64,000 nt of DNA from Saturnia japonica. Lineage: Eukaryota; Arthropoda; Insecta; Lepidoptera; Saturniidae. Position 1 is the stretch's first letter, and every line of letters begins with the position of its first letter. Below the pieces are notes generated by a model. That model did not search any database and was not told where the DNA came from. It was given only the letters and a program-made list of their open reading frames with translations. The DNA is taken from positions 2,976,001 through 3,040,000 of the forward strand of contig CM065307.1 in assembly GCA_033032175.1 (NCBI GenBank). The letters run 5' to 3'. A program made the position numbers and the translations under genes. This document shows positions 1 to 12,351 of this stretch, one piece after another.

Positions 1-629
1 ATAAAATGCAAAAAAAAAAAAAAAAATATTTTAGTCAAGTGTTTTATTGCATTTGGGGTATTTGATTCATTTTTAATAATTTAGCTTTTTTAATCATGTA
101 TTTACAAAACTGAATTGTTAGTTATAACCTTATAAGTTAACCGTCTATAGTTATAAAATAAAGGACTTTTAAAGAGCAATTTGCTAAGTGATGTTCTTTG
201 TTTAATTTCAGTGAACTTGTAATTTTGTAGATGTTTTATGAGGTGTATATATGTATATCCTTCTGGCTATCATATATATTATCGAAATTCCCTACTGAAG
301 TAGATAGAAAAAAAAACATCTATTGTGCAACAGGGTGTACAGGGCCCGATATAAAGTTTAGGAGATTCTGGAACAACAAAGCGGAAGATCCAGAAAAGTT
401 GAAATATCAATTATATACATTCTTTTTGAGACGTTAAAAAAGAGTGCTGTGTGAATCTAATTTTTCTATGCCAGTACTGGTGTAATCTTGTCTTTTAAAT
501 CTTATTTTGGGGGTACGCAGCTGAAGCCCCTCATGTCCTGCCCTAAATCCGGCAATGACGGTATAGGTTTTGCAATTAAATCTAACCTGGGAACAATCAA
601 AACCAGGAAGATGATTAAAATTAAAATGT
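1..629. other. Intergenic, 3' of EARS2; no gene recognised
   Basis: AT-rich sequence beginning with a long A run. It should contain the 3' UTR and poly(A) site of the minus-strand EARS2 gene, but I could not settle on a polyadenylation signal near the stop codon: the closest minus-strand AATAAA I see is at about 44-49, nearly 600 bases away. A 68-codon open frame at 231-437 (plus) resembles nothing I know and is not called as a gene. Confidence 0.5.
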
Positions 630-3600
630 TCAACTCAAAGCAACTTTTATTCTATCTAACGTCTGCTCTTTCCCCAACAGATCCATCATCTCAGCGACTC
701 CTGGACCTTCCTCTAAGCCGCTGAGGATCGACCTTAAAGTTTTCATTAAAACTGGAAACTTAATATCATTAACATCAGCGAAAGACCGTAAAGAGTCCTT
801 TAATGTCCTCTGCTCAAAATAAATCACACTGTCCAGGTGTTCCAAGAGTTTTGTCAACAAAACTTTATCGATATATATATCCTTATTTGGCAGTATCCAA
901 ATAAAGCCATATTTCGTTGTGACCAATTCTTCCATTCTCGATATTCTTGCCGTGGACCAATTGAGTACACTCTTTATTTGTTCATCGGAAATATTTATCT
1001 TGTGCTGTGGATACTTTTCGTTAATTAGTTTACGTAATTTAGTTATCATTTCGGAACAGAGCTCTGGATTTTGGAGTTGCCTTCGAAGTTCCTGCCGGTT
1101 GCATTCATCTAGCAGTTCAGGGTTCAGTCGGCTGGGGTGAGATGATACTTTATCGATTTGAAACTGTAATAAAAATTTGCGATTTAATTTAGGACATGTA
1201 ACATGATCACCCAAATATAATGCATTTTGTGATTGGTAATTTTTGAAGTGATAACTTCTTATGGGAGGGTAAACCGCTTCGTAACGTAACGCGTTACGGC
1301 GCCATTAATAGTAGCATAGATTGACCGGCTTCCCTTTCTCTCTTTCGTAAAATTCTTTTTTTTTCTTTTTGATTAGCTTAAGTCATCACTCCTGTCGAGC
1401 GTCCCGAGACACAGATTTTTTTCTTTTATAGCCGATTTTTCAATCGACAAATAACTTTATTTGAGGAATAACTTTAATGTTTTGATGAATAATGTATGGA
1501 AAATCTATAACAATTTAAGAATTATTCATGAAATAAAGTTATCTGACGATTGAAAAATTGGCCCTTATACCATTTCCATTTCTATATTTTCTCGATGACA
1601 GTTCTAATTTGATAGCTGTAGTGTTGTGACCAAAGAAGTAATGATATCGATCGCAGATGATGATTCATCAGATTTTGATTAAAATAAATAAAGGAAGATT
1701 ACCTGTCGTTATAATTATTTTGTTTCATTGTCGAGTACCAACCACCAATACGACCAGTATAATTGTACCAAATTTAGTTGTTTAATAGGGTTGAATAGAA
1801 AGAAACGAATGTTTTTTTTCATATTATTTTACGACCTTTTATCCTCGGAATATGTTTTTCTAAGTAGGAATATTCTTTAAACTTTTAAAAGTATTTTCTA
1901 TACTTTAAATATGTAAAGTAATATAACAAAGCGGAAGTGTTTGTTTAAACATGCTAATGTCATGAACTATCAGTCTGATTCGCAAAATTCTTTTTGTATA
2001 CGTTAACTTGATTCACGAGGAATAGTATAACCTATTTAGCATCAAGATGCACGTTCTAGATAGCCTATAATATTGCTCCCGAACTGCTTTATCCGCGTAT
2101 GCTGCGATAATTTTTAGTTTTATGTAAATACATGTTATAAAAAATATTTGGCCTTAGTATATCTTAAAAATAGTTCGCGATAGCATATGCCTATCTCTTA
2201 TACATAAGACACAATAAGCTATTTTATAATTAAAAAGTGATTTATGATAATTATTTTACACATGGTATATTAATCCTTACGAACAAAAGTTAATTCATCA
2301 TAAAGACAATTTTATGAAGTTAAATTTTGCTCTTTTACATTTTATTTGGACACATAGTTTAGGAGATAATGAAAAATTTAAATAATTTGTATTTGTGGGA
2401 AGAACAATTAAACCATTTCCATTTCTTTATTTTCTCGATGACAGTTCTAATTTGATAGTTGTAGTGTTGTGACCAAAGAAGTAATGAAATCGATGGCCGA
2501 TGACGATTCATCAGGTTTTGATTAAAATAAATAAATAAAGATTACCTGTCGTTATAATTATTTTGTTTCATGGTCGAATACCTACCTATACCTACTTATT
2601 TTACAACAGCTTCGAAAATTTTGAAGAAGTTGGCATTATCAATCAAGAATTAATACGTGTAACATCTTATAATGAAATATATTATTAGTTAATAAATTTC
2701 TACAAAAGTATCTGGCACTAGTTTAATTTCTTACATTTTATAAAAAAATATCGGGTCTGTTATCGTGTTACGTTTATCGATATAGCTCCATCCCTATCAG
2801 TTTCTCCGACTCTGGTATAACCTTGTACGTGTGTAAACGTCATATTTTTATAAAATAATGCATACATAATGTAAAAAAGACGCTCGTTCAAGTTTTCACA
2901 GGAGCTGTCATCGAGAAACTAAAGAAATGGAAATGGTATAGTTTACAACAATCTAGAAACGTCATAGCAATTAAATAAATATAATGATATTACTTTATAA
3001 AATGAAACAAAGACGTAACTGCGTTTATCTGTAAACACAGGATTTATTATATAAACAATATTCAAAACAATTAACCAATTACATTTTCTCTTTTACAAAA
3101 GATTCACTCACCTGTAAACACAGGAAACAACATTTAAAGCCTTTATATCAAGTATTTTTATACTCTAACAGTTATACAATATAAATTATTTATAAGAGAG
3201 TTTTCTGTACACAAACATATTTTGTTTTAAAAAATATATGACGTCCCGTTCGACGTCACTTTTGACATCTAGTAACTTTCCATAGATAACGCAGAAGAAA
3301 CAAAAACTTAAGAAAAGCGCTCGTATATGAGTGTTTTCTTTACATAAATTAAAAATGTTTGTGTGTGTGTCAACTCCGACGCACGACTGGAGTTTACTCC
3401 GTACGATTGTCATGAAATTAATATAAAATAATAATAATGGAAATCGCGCCATTACTAGATGGCGCATAAATCTGATATTCACTAAGGAGTAATGACCTTT
3501 TGACAGAAAACACAACGCTTTTATACATTTCACTACCCATAAAATTTTAATACCGGGGTTCCCATATGAAAATCGATTAATAAGGAGTACACTCCAATAA

Positions 3601-6600
3601 TCTGTTATATTTATGCCATTCAAATATATTACCTCGCTGGCCAGTTCATCTATTGTTTTCAATTTGACCCCGGAGCCGGGAACATGATTGAAACCACCCC
3701 CCGACAAGGTTATGTAGTTTACAAGCGCTAACGGGAATACACCTGACAAAAAAGATGTTAAATTGATCACAGTTTATTTTCTACTATTTTTAACAACAGC
3801 ACAATTTTTAACAAAAAAGAAAGCCAACTTCAATGATTTTAGAGGAGTTTCATGGTTTCTTCAAAGTTGAAGTTCCAATGCCAATTAAATTAAAATTACC
3901 ACCCTTGAGATATCCCCTTTCCAACGAGAATAGAGTCATCCAAATCGGTTCATAAAAAAAAGAAGTTATGGCTTTTTATGAAAAATATATACGAATTGAG
4001 AACCTCCTCTTTTTATTGAAGCTACTTAAAAACAGAAGCGACTGTATATTTTTTTATGGATGTTCAGGCATAAATAACTTCTTTGTTTATGGACCAAAGG
4101 TTTATGGAATCAAGGGTGGTCCGATTTTAATTTCTAAGATACACCGGGGTACTCCTAAAAATCCTAGAAGTTGATTTTCTTTTTAGTTCAAAATTTTCTT
4201 TGACTTTTTATATTTTAAGTGAAACTTTATTGCTGCATTTTCATGTATTAACCAAAATATCGATAAGAAATATCGACACAATACTAAAATAGGTAATTCT
4301 TAAATGGTGATAGCGTTTTAGCGAATGTGGTTTCACCGCTATTACGGACAAGACAGGGTAAACTCCTACAGGGACCGGACACAAAGACCTTGGGGAAAGG
4401 CAAATTACTAAAATCAGACATATTTAAGCTAATTGTATTTTATAGCACGGCGAAATTACTGCACTGTACTCGACGGTACAACAATCCAAAAAATACCCAC
4501 GACAATCGAGAGAACGGGAATCCATTGACGGATACACACTGGATGATCCCGGAAAACGACAATCCATATGAGAGTCACAGAGAGAAATATGAGAGTGCAT
4601 AGCGGTCGCCACCAAGTCGGGTACATCCCTATCACGCTGCTAGTTTTAATTCTCTCCTCTCATTTCCATAACAGAACCACACGCGCTGAGCTTCGTAGTC
4701 ACAGTTTAGATTTATCTTTGCTGTACTGTTAAACTCCTTTTCTTACAATAAAGCGTTACCTTTAAGCGTAACGTGAAGAGATATTTATGCAGGGACCGAC
4801 CACCAATGCATTTCCATCTCTCGATGGTCACCGTTGTGTTAGGGTTGTACTGTGCTTAACATCACGAAGAGTTACTTCAATGTGCCGAGCTTATATAGAA
4901 AAAAGTACACCGCGCAAATAACCAGTTGTTACCTTTATCCCTATAATCTTCTACCTTCACATCGCTCTGTCGTTTACTTAACTTCGTACCGTCAGCGTTG
5001 ACTATCAAAGGCAAGTGACCGAATTGCGGCGGAGTCCAACCGAAAGCCCTAAAATAAAAATAAAAACACATGTGACATAACATAACAGTCATGTAACTCT
5101 GAAGACCAATATTAATATTTTATTTATACTAATTCTTCATGTTTAATGTTTATTATTTTATTTATATGTACATAGTTGTTATTAACAACGATATAACATA
5201 GTGTATGTGATGTCGGTAAGCCTAAATAAATAAATAAATACACACATGAGAAGACTCTCAGTTGATGTTATGGCATGTGACATACGATCGCTCGCGGTAC
5301 GACGCGGCAGCGGACCGACGGCGCAGCGACGATGCACCTATAAAGCTCGGCGATATGAGTGAAGGAAGGCATTCTAGTTCTAGTATTGTATTGTGATGTT
5401 AATGATGTTATGCTGCCAGATTATCGCTTAGCCAATCTTTGTGGTGATTATACAAAGTTTTAAGGCAATAAACAGTCTATTTAATATTTCTGTATTATTT
5501 ACCGACAAAGTCAAAATCATAATTTCAGTCTTGACACATACTTACAAAAAAAAAATTGCCATAAGTGCCCTGAAGCCTCAGACGTGACGTGAAATAACCC
5601 CTTAACTCCTTACAGCCTAGCAACTTATACCTACAACTACTTGTCCATGTTATTTCCTAAATCATCACGCCTCGCCCTATGCGTCGCTAACACTTAGTTT
5701 GGAATTAAATGGCAGTGTGAAATTGTCCCCATATTTATAAGCTCTTCTACCAAATAACACAATTATTTACCCACATATGGTACATAGAACTTACCTGTAA
5801 ATTAGCAAATGCTTGGTGGTAGATATCTGCCACTCCACCCCTCGAAGAACATGGGTGATAGACATCAGGTGATCATCAACGACATTCGCAAAGTGATACG
5901 TGGGATATCCGTCACTCTTCATCAGAACCGGGTCGCCTTCAGTAAGGGACACGTCGTACGCGATACCACCGAATATCAGATCTTCGAACGAGTGGCAATC
6001 GGATGTTAACTAAAAATATATTAAAGCTAGCTGTGATAAGTAACATATATTCAACCGTTTTAAATTAATTCGATCAACTGTCTACCGAATACCGAACCGC
6101 CGCCAAAGCACCCGTGTAGCCAATGGCTGTTCTCACTTCCCATATTTGCCTACAGCTTATCAACTTACTTGACGTTCACGGTTATTGCGTTACTTGGGGT
6201 CGTATTAGCATGAAGTGGTATAGCTTATAAACTTCCAAAATAAAAAGGTTATGAAATTCAAAAATAATTTTTCTATAACAACTCATAGTTCTATAGATTG
6301 GCACCTCCAAACAACCAAACTTTTCATCTTTGTATTATATTAGTATAGATGTTATCTCTACATGAGTGTTGATAAAAAATGGATTAATTATCGATATACG
6401 ATAAGAATTTGCAGTTTCGAACACTCAATTGTTGGGGATAAAACTATCGATAGTTTATCTCCAAAGCAAAGTACATAATACGGGGTCGCAATCTTATAAA
6501 AACAACAAAGATTTGCGGAAGTGACCTTTTTCTTTTTTCGCTATCATCGTTCGACGGGCTAATATGCATTCCATACTAAGAAACAATCAACAGTCAATCG

Positions 6601-9463
6601 ATTAATCAATGTTTTTTATTATTTCGAATTATATTATTTTTACAATCAGGCACAGTGCTGTCAGTTTGTCGCTACTGGAAGAAAAAAGGTTTAGGTTTTA
6701 TATTACTTCTAAATTATTAAAAAAAAAACATTACCTTAAATCTAATGCAGAATGGAATACCAGCATTTGTCTTCTCTTTAATCTCATTAACAGTCAAGTT
6801 CCTACATCGGTTATCATATTTTGGTATACGCTGACTCTTTATAGCATCTCTCCGTAAAATGTTTAGCCGTCTTTCCGTACAGAAACATTTGTATGCTGAT
6901 CCATTTTCTAAAAGCTTAGTTATATGTTCCCTGAAAATTTTAAATATTTGTTTATTTATAAGTCCACCATTATGCTAGATCCTCTACACCAGGGCTTCTT
7001 AAACTATGGGTCGCGACCCCAATTGGGGTCGCATAGCAAAATTCTGCAGTCGCGAGAGATTTTAATGTCAATATTTATATATACCATTTTATAACATCAC
7101 TAGAGTTTTATAATTTTTTGTGCAATTTTTAATTTTAGATTTTTGTATGTTTCAAAACGAATTCTAAAAGTATATATTTTCATATGTATATTGTTACCTA
7201 ATAAATAAATCTTCAAAAAATATTCATTTATTTTTCTTTTATATTTGTATGGGGTCCTCAAGAAACTCGCAATCATAAATGGGGTCATGAATGACAAAAG
7301 TTTAAGAAGCCCTGCTCTACACGGATAGTCAAAGTCAGTGCTAGCTTCTACCTCCATGTATATTCCCATTGTATAAATTTATTGCTATATATACAATTAA
7401 TAAAATTAAAGTGTTTATTTGTAATAATAATAAGTTTTTTACTATATGTGTATGAAAGTTTATATGGTACTGATAATGAACAAGCAATAAAAAAAAATTT
7501 TGGCTGCCTGTTTGTTAAAATAATCAGAGTTCCACACAAATAAATAAAAAGCATTTTTATCTTGAAAATAACCAGCATCACCACAATGCCGACGGCATTC
7601 TGAAGTCCACGCAAGTGCAGCCACTGGCACAGCTAGTTCTTTCCTTTCTTCAAGTTTATCATTAAACCTTAATTATATTTGTGTCACTCTTAGAGACCAG
7701 CTATTATATGTATCTCTTCATTCAGATATGGATTGACCAAATTTCTACTATGGGAGTGCATGAAAAGAGCTGAGTATTTTTGGCACACCCTTGGGAGTCA
7801 ATCCTAATTCCAATTTCACTGACTGTCTAATCAATTCATCACAGCATGAGCTATTTTAATGTAAAATACAACTTGTGCCTACATGAAGTAGAAGAAGATT
7901 TCACCTCAGGACATTTATTAATTTAACAAAAAATTAAGTAGAATTAAGTTATAACTTAAGTTAAAATATTGTGGTATTAAAAAGGTTGCCCATGTCTTAA
8001 AATTGATCACTGTCCCACATTTTTCACATGCACATAAATAAATCATTTCATGATTTTTTCCTAAAGCATAACATTTCTACATCTAGATAAAGCCTGGTTT
8101 TTAAAATAATAAAAGCCTTATTTTAAAAGTAAAACTTACTATCAGATTTGTATAGTATTGTCAACAATACAGTGCTAAAAATAGATATAAATCAATCCTT
8201 ATAACTAATAAATAATATCATGCTTCTCATATTTATGGAATAAATTAAATTGGCTCTAACTTCTTCAGGTTTTCTATAAGTGTATACAACAATAAAAATC
8301 AACAGGTAATTGGCATGATCTTTCAAAACATGTCCCTCTATAAGGTTTTGTATAACAGGTAATCTTCAATATAAAAGTTACATACAGAAAAACATGCAAT
8401 TCAAAAAATCAGTAGATAATATTTAGTAGGTTCACCTTGTCTAAGAATCTTGAGGTTCATTTCTTAAGGTTTTTTTATTTTATTTCATTCAAGACAGAAG
8501 AAGACTTGTCACTTTTCTATTTACCTTTAAATGATATACCACAAAACAGTGACAATATATCAAGCAACCTGTGATATTTAGAAGGGTTGAACTTTAGAAA
8601 ATCTACTTAATTCAGACTCCAAATTCTTTTTACATTTAGATCAATTTATAATTAGGCTAAATATAAAATTTCACACTGCATGTGTGAATTCATTTTTGAG
8701 ATATTTCTTTAACATCTTTTTTTGTAGACCTGACAATACAGTAGTTGTCATAAGGTCCACTTTAATTTAATTTATTTTTTGATTGATTATTGTGGTGTTT
8801 ATGTGGAATACGATCTACCTTAAAATTTTGTGCAGTTTTGTGTTTTGAATAAGATATTTACTTTTTTCCATTGTAGTGATAAAATTGGTTAGACTAGGTT
8901 CGAACTGTGATCATAATACATGAACCGATCATAATAATCAAAATAAATATATGTAGAAAATTCATATGTACAAGTCATAGACAGACAACCTCAAAATAAA
9001 CAAAAAAACTCAAAGCTATTTGGTTCCACACGGAGATTACCTCTCCTGCTACCTTCCCTTTTCCACCCAATCACAGCATCAAATTCAGCAGTAGCTATTC
9101 TACAACAACTACAACTTACCAATAGATATGCAATCTCTCGCTTTGAATATAAGGTCCAAAATCACCACCTTTCCCCGGTCCCTCGTTACAGACAATTCCC
9201 GCCCATTCCAAGTCTTTTATCAATGCATCTACGGAACCGTCGACTTTTCGACTTTGGTCGGTATCCTCGATTCGAAGTATAAATGAACCTGCTCTAGATT
9301 TTACAAACAAATAGTTATAAAGGGCAGTCCTTAATCCGCCTAAATGTAAATATCCTGTTGGACTTGGGGCAAATCTAACTCGAGGCACTTTTGTGTTGAT
9401 AAACCTTTGAAAACAATATTTCAGCGAATGTTTTCTTTTATATATTAATGAATAAAACATCAT
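630..9463 (-). CDS. EARS2: Mitochondrial glutamyl-tRNA synthetase, six exons, complete
   Basis: Charges mitochondrial tRNA(Glu) (in many organisms also tRNA(Gln)) with glutamate in the matrix. Coding exons on the minus strand, 5' to 3': 9463-9120, 6930-6735, 6009-5795, 5048-4933, 3742-3633 and 1163-630. All have GT/AG borders and compatible phases (2,0,2,1,0), and together give 1515 nt, 504 aa plus stop, close to the usual length. Class I synthetase motifs are present: [11 protein letters not shown] at residues 33-43 (HIGH-type) and KLSKR at 274-278 (KMSKS-type). Between them lie VVDDH and HVLRG in the catalytic core; the last exon is the anticodon-binding domain. The N-terminus ([20 protein letters not shown]) is basic and acid-free, as expected of a mitochondrial presequence. 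The start is supported by an in-frame TAA 18 nt upstream. Introns carry MITEs and Helitrons. Assembled by eye; no transcript was seen. Confidence 0.95.
1429..1564. repeat. Short inverted-repeat element (MITE)
   Basis: The left end CCGATTTTTCAATCG followed by ATAACTTTATTT is mirrored at the right end by AAATAAAGTTAT and CGATTGAAAAATTGG. The two arms, about 40 bp each, surround a short AT-rich centre, so the whole unit could fold into one hairpin. There is no coding capacity. The superfamily cannot be decided from this copy because no clear target duplication is visible. Confidence 0.6.
1567..1745 (+). mobile_element. Partial copy of the ATACCATTTCC MITE
   Basis: It begins with ATACCATTTCCATTTCTATA and runs for about 180 bases parallel to the start of the complete copy at 2412-2937 before similarity stops. 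The other terminal inverted repeat is missing, so this is a truncated copy of the same family. Confidence 0.65.
1762..2940 (+). repeat. Arm A of a ~1.1-kb inverted duplication (partner 19586-20672)
   Basis: Reading this arm forward reproduces the reverse complement of 19586-20672 over nearly its whole length, with scattered mismatches. Both arms have the same layout: a degraded Helitron-like stretch (with the common GTTTAAACATGCTAAT and CGCGATAGCATA motifs) followed by the ATACCATTTCC MITE. The B arm lacks about 95 bases inside the MITE. Since the MITE sits at the same point in both arms, the composite was copied as a unit after the MITE inserted. Confidence 0.8.
2412..2937 (+). mobile_element. 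MITE with CCATTTCCATTTCTTTA inverted repeats
   Basis: The left terminus CCATTTCCATTTCTTTATTT plus CTCGATGACAG is matched by the reverse complement at the right terminus (CTGTCATCGAG...AAAGAAATGGAAATGG), giving terminal inverted repeats of about 35 bp. It is about 526 bp long and non-coding. Related copies lie at 1567-1745 (partial) and 19586-20022 (internally deleted, opposite orientation). Confidence 0.75.
3806..4186. repeat. Fold-back repeat, head-to-head copies of a ~200-bp unit
   Basis: Lies in EARS2 intron 4. The first half (AACAAAAAAGAAAGCCAACTT onward) and the reverse complement of the second half (ending GATTTTCTTTTTAGTT) align over most of their length, so the element is a large imperfect palindrome. 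The same half-unit recurs at 28215-28449, 41243-41455, 48495-48735 and at the window's right end. Common words in all copies are AACAAAGAAGTTATG and a precursor of GAACCTCCTCTTTTT. It has no coding capacity. Confidence 0.7.
4187..4932. other. EARS2 intron 4 remainder; unassigned
   Basis: After the fold-back element there is a moderately GC-richer block (about 4320-4640) open in several frames on both strands. No protein similarity is recognised and no splice-consistent exon of EARS2 is needed here, because exons 4 and 5 join in phase without it. Confidence 0.5.
5049..5794. repeat. EARS2 intron 3 with dispersed-repeat fragments
   Basis: Bases 5607-5703 (CTAGCAACTTATACCTACAA through GCGTCGCTAACA) recur with few differences at 39030-39117. 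Bases 5552-5590 (GCCCTGAAGCCTCAGACG) resemble the repeat at 54750-54890. A GC-rich stretch at 5280-5345 with CGCTCGCGG/GCGGCAGCGG words is unassigned. No exon was found. Confidence 0.5.
6010..6734. other. EARS2 intron 2; nothing recognised
   Basis: AT-rich intron between exons 2 and 3. The donor at exon 2 is AAG|GTAATG and the acceptor at exon 3 is TTTTTAG. I see no repeat family shared with the rest of the window and no additional exon. Confidence 0.6.
6990..7314. mobile_element. Non-autonomous hAT element (MITE) with 8-bp target duplication
   Basis: It begins CAGGGCTTCTTAAACT and ends with the exact reverse complement AGTTTAAGAAGCCCTG. It is flanked on both sides by CTCTACAC (6982-6989 and 7315-7322), the 8-bp duplication diagnostic of hAT transposition. 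It is 325 bp with no transposase. Just inside the ends are GGGTCGCGACCCC and GGGGTCATGA, subterminal words also seen in Charlie-type hAT elements. It lies inside EARS2 intron 1. Confidence 0.9.
7386..7636 (+). mobile_element. Internally deleted Helitron (Lep1-like) in EARS2 intron 1
   Basis: The left part (ATACAATTAATAAAATTAAA) and the right part (GGCACAGCTAG followed by T) match the ends of the complete copy at 49392-49908, but about half of the interior is missing. The right end keeps the CTAG|T terminus; the left end has drifted. Confidence 0.65.
7637..9119. other. EARS2 intron 1 remainder; nothing recognised
   Basis: Very AT-rich intron sequence up to the exon 1 donor (TATTG|GTAAGT, minus strand). 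No open frame of note and no repeat shared with other parts of the window were found. Confidence 0.6.
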
Positions 9464-9599
9464 TTCTGTATACTTCTGTTAGTGTAAATTCTCATAATTA
9501 ACTATTTCTTCAGTTTATTTAACATTTCCTTTCGTAAAGTTGTTTTTAGAATCAGCTGTTTTTCTGATTTGTGACATTTGTGAATTGTTTGGTTTGAGT
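9464..9599 (-). promoter_or_regulatory. Likely EARS2 5' flank, squeezed by the hAT insertion
   Basis: Only 136 bases separate the EARS2 start codon from the end of the hAT transposon, including its TSD copy at 9592-9599. The transcription start should lie here or within the transposon end. I do not see a convincing TATA box, and this call rests on position alone. Confidence 0.35.
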
Positions 9600-9731
9600 C
9601 AGTATTGCCAACCCTGAAATCGGTCTGATCGTAGAATCAACAAAAAATACGGTAGATTTTTCAAAATTATGTTGTAATATTTATTACAAATACAGTAGAA
9701 TTACCTTGTTTTTTTAAAATAGATATCGTAG

Positions 9732-10198
9732 TCTATACATATAGTAAAATTGAAGTGTCTGTTTGTAATGTCAAAATAACAGCTTTTTACTAAATGCATA
9801 TGAAAGTATATACGACACGACACCGTTAAGAAAATACCCTTTTTTTAAATTTTTGACTGTCAGTCTACTCCAGGTAATCTATAGGGAGTAACCTAGGCTA
9901 CTTTTATTTTAGAAAAAGAATTAGGGTTCCGCACAAATAAAAAAAAACTGTTCATGGTTAATCAATTCGGGCGTTTAAATGGCTTACGCTGAGTTAACCA
10001 TAAGATATAAAGTAAATTAATGTAATACATAATTGTAGGGATTAAAAAGACCTACAAAAAAGTTCAAGAGAGTATACACCTATCTTCTAAGGAACACCCA
10101 CAATAAACATTTTTGTCTTTAAAGTAGCCGGGAGCGAGGGAGCAAGATTTGCGCGGGCATTTTGTAGTCCACGTGAGCGAAGCCACGGGCACAGCTAG
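9732..10198 (+). mobile_element. Helitron (Lep1-like), nested in the hAT element
   Basis: It starts TCTATACATATAGTAAAATT and ends GGCACAGCTAG followed by T, and aligns along its length with the copies at 49392-49908 and 40153-40942. It lies between the hAT transposase 3' end and the hAT left terminus, so it jumped in after the hAT element. Non-coding. Confidence 0.8.
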
Positions 10199-10234
10199 TT
10201 GAAAATAAAACTCATACTAATTAATCAGAATCAG

Positions 10235-12351
10235 ACAGTATAATTGTTTCGCAGTTTTTATACATATCGATATTATGCTTTTGAATCATAGCATTAGTGG
10301 GATTAAAATCAACACAGCTTTTTCCGTATTGCTGTATGGCTTGTTGCGATAAAATATTTTGCTTGATGGACTTCGTAAGCAGTTTATTTCTTTTTTGGTT
10401 TTAATGTCGTTGATTTTGCTGAAGACTCTTTCGCATTCAGCATTCGAGTGTGGTAGGGATCAAATAGCCAACATAAACTTTGGCAATTGCATGAAATAAG
10501 CATTCCTTTCTCGACGCTGATCGCGCAGTCGTGCTGCCTGAAAAAATTAATTATGTGGCTGCAGTAACGATACATAGGGATATATAATAAAAGTATTATT
10601 TGTAAACTTACTTGGTGCCAAAACATGTCAGGAGGTTGACTTAAATCCAAATTTTTTGTGATAAAAGGGTAACTTCCGCCACTCATCATCTAGTTCTTGT
10701 TGATGTTGGATTGAAGTTGGGGTAATTCTTGGCAGTAAAGGAAATAATGAGGAAACCGACTCTTCTCTATCATTGGAAATAACTCAAATTTTGCTATTTC
10801 TGTCATAGTTTTGTCGTTAATAGAATATCGTTTACGAATGCCAACACAAGCTCTAACAATAAAATTTTTACACATCTTTCTCAGTCTTAACTTCTTTCTT
10901 CGTTTTTAATTGAATCTAGTTTTTTCTGGACACCTAAGCCGAGATATGTCTTTCAGTTCTTTTTGATTTATTTCTGCCGTTGGATCTAAAGTTTCAATTG
11001 GAGTGGAATTTACATAGCTTCTGTGTAAAATCAAAAGTAAAAGCTCTTTATAAAAAGTTGTCATGTTCTCATCTATTTTTGTAATTAAAACAGATTCGCT
11101 TTGAAAATAGCTATTTAATGTTGTGAACTTTAATAACATCCAACCCAAAAAATAATAATAATCCTTGATAATGGATCATTCAAGCACGAATGAATGTTGT
11201 GGCACTCTGAATCTTATAGCCATTTGCTATCGAAATATAAACGTAATACATCCCATTGTTCAAGAATCATTTGCACTACTGCATTTAAAGACAACCATCT
11301 AGTCTAGATGGTCTTAGAATTTTGTGCACATCCACCTCAGCAAAATGCTGGAACTTCTTGAACTCACTCTGCCTTTTACTACTAGATTTAAAATAATTGT
11401 AAATATTTTGCGCAATTTTTTCACAATTAGGAGGAAGCTCTTTGCATGCGTCACTAGCGCAAAGATGTAGCGAATGGCAAATGCACTTAATCACAATTAT
11501 ACCTGGACAAAGTTGTCGAAAACAACTTGAAACAGAGTTGTTAGACCCCATCATTGTGTTGCATCCGTCAGAACCGAAACCTATGATGTTTTCTGTAGGA
11601 ATTTGATACTTTTGAAATTAATATATAACAGATGTAAAAAGTTTCTCAGAATTTGCAATATGTTCGGTTGTTTTGTCATCAAATAATTGGATGAAATCCC
11701 AAAATCGAGATACTTTACCAATAATTGGATCAAAATACCTGACCACAAAAGCTATTGTCTTTACTACAGCAATATCTGTGCTTTCGTCTATCAAAATTGA
11801 AAACATTTGTGATTTCAAGTAACTAATCAGATTCTCTTTTTCAGATTCATCAATACAGTTAATTAACATAGCTTGAACTTTAGTTCGTTTTAACGAAATA
11901 TCTTTGGCTATCTGAGAATCTGGGAACAATTTGGGCAACAAATCCGTTAAATGATTCACGACATTATGAGATATTTTATGCTCAGCAACGAAAGCAGCTA
12001 ATTTTATTTCTGAAGTCTTTAACAGGTCCTTTTTAGTAACTGGCATGGATTTAAAAGCACTCACTATCGATTGTTGCTTTTGAGATGATGAAGCACTGAA
12101 TCTTTTTAAATTATCGTTATGCCTATTTTCTTCTTTGTGACGTTTTATTACACTAATTTCGGCTGTGAAAGATGTATTGCAAACATTGCAGGTAGCCTTC
12201 TTCAAATCCCTATTATCTTTTCTTAGCCAATCACAAAATTCTTTGTTATGTAACCATTCTTCCCGAAAATTTTGTTAAAACGTTTTCTCTTAACCGGGGG
12301 GTGTGTTAGACTATCTTCTCGTTCAGAACCAATGTCGCTATCACTCTGCAT
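10235..12351 (-). pseudogene. Decayed hAT transposase (BED finger, RNase H-like core, C-terminal dimerisation)
   Basis: Reading the minus strand from the ATG at 12351 gives an acidic/basic leader, then after a frameshift a BED-type zinc finger (CNVCNTSF...RHKEENRH, near 12100-12200). The catalytic core follows with ILIDESTD (about 11780) and CHSLHLCASDACKELP (about 11450-11490). The C-terminus has the hAT dimerisation signature LPHSNAECERVFSKIND (about 10410-10470), then KRNKLLTKSIKQNI in another frame. These pieces fall in different frames with in-frame stops, including one just before LPHSN, so the gene is dead. The whole is about 2.1 kb, a normal size for a hAT transposase of the ZBED/ZMYM-related type. 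It lies inside the TIR- and TSD-bounded element. Confidence 0.85.

Larger units (their letters stand above)
1164..3632. other. EARS2 intron 5, packed with repeats
   Basis: Between the last two EARS2 coding exons. It holds an inverted-repeat MITE (1429-1564), a partial MITE (1567-1745), a degraded Helitron-like stretch (about 1920-2400) and a full MITE (2412-2937). No host exon was seen in it. An open frame running through 3186-3632 on the minus strand is read-through past the exon 5 donor, not extra coding sequence. Confidence 0.7.

Noticed and set aside
231..437. 68-codon plus-strand frame beginning with a membrane-like stretch
   Set aside because: No recognisable family, start context or splice evidence; length is expected by chance.
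3186..3632. Continuation of the EARS2 exon 5 frame past 3633
   Set aside because: A good GT donor at 3632-3631 and the precise phase match with exon 6 at 1163 show this is intron read-through.
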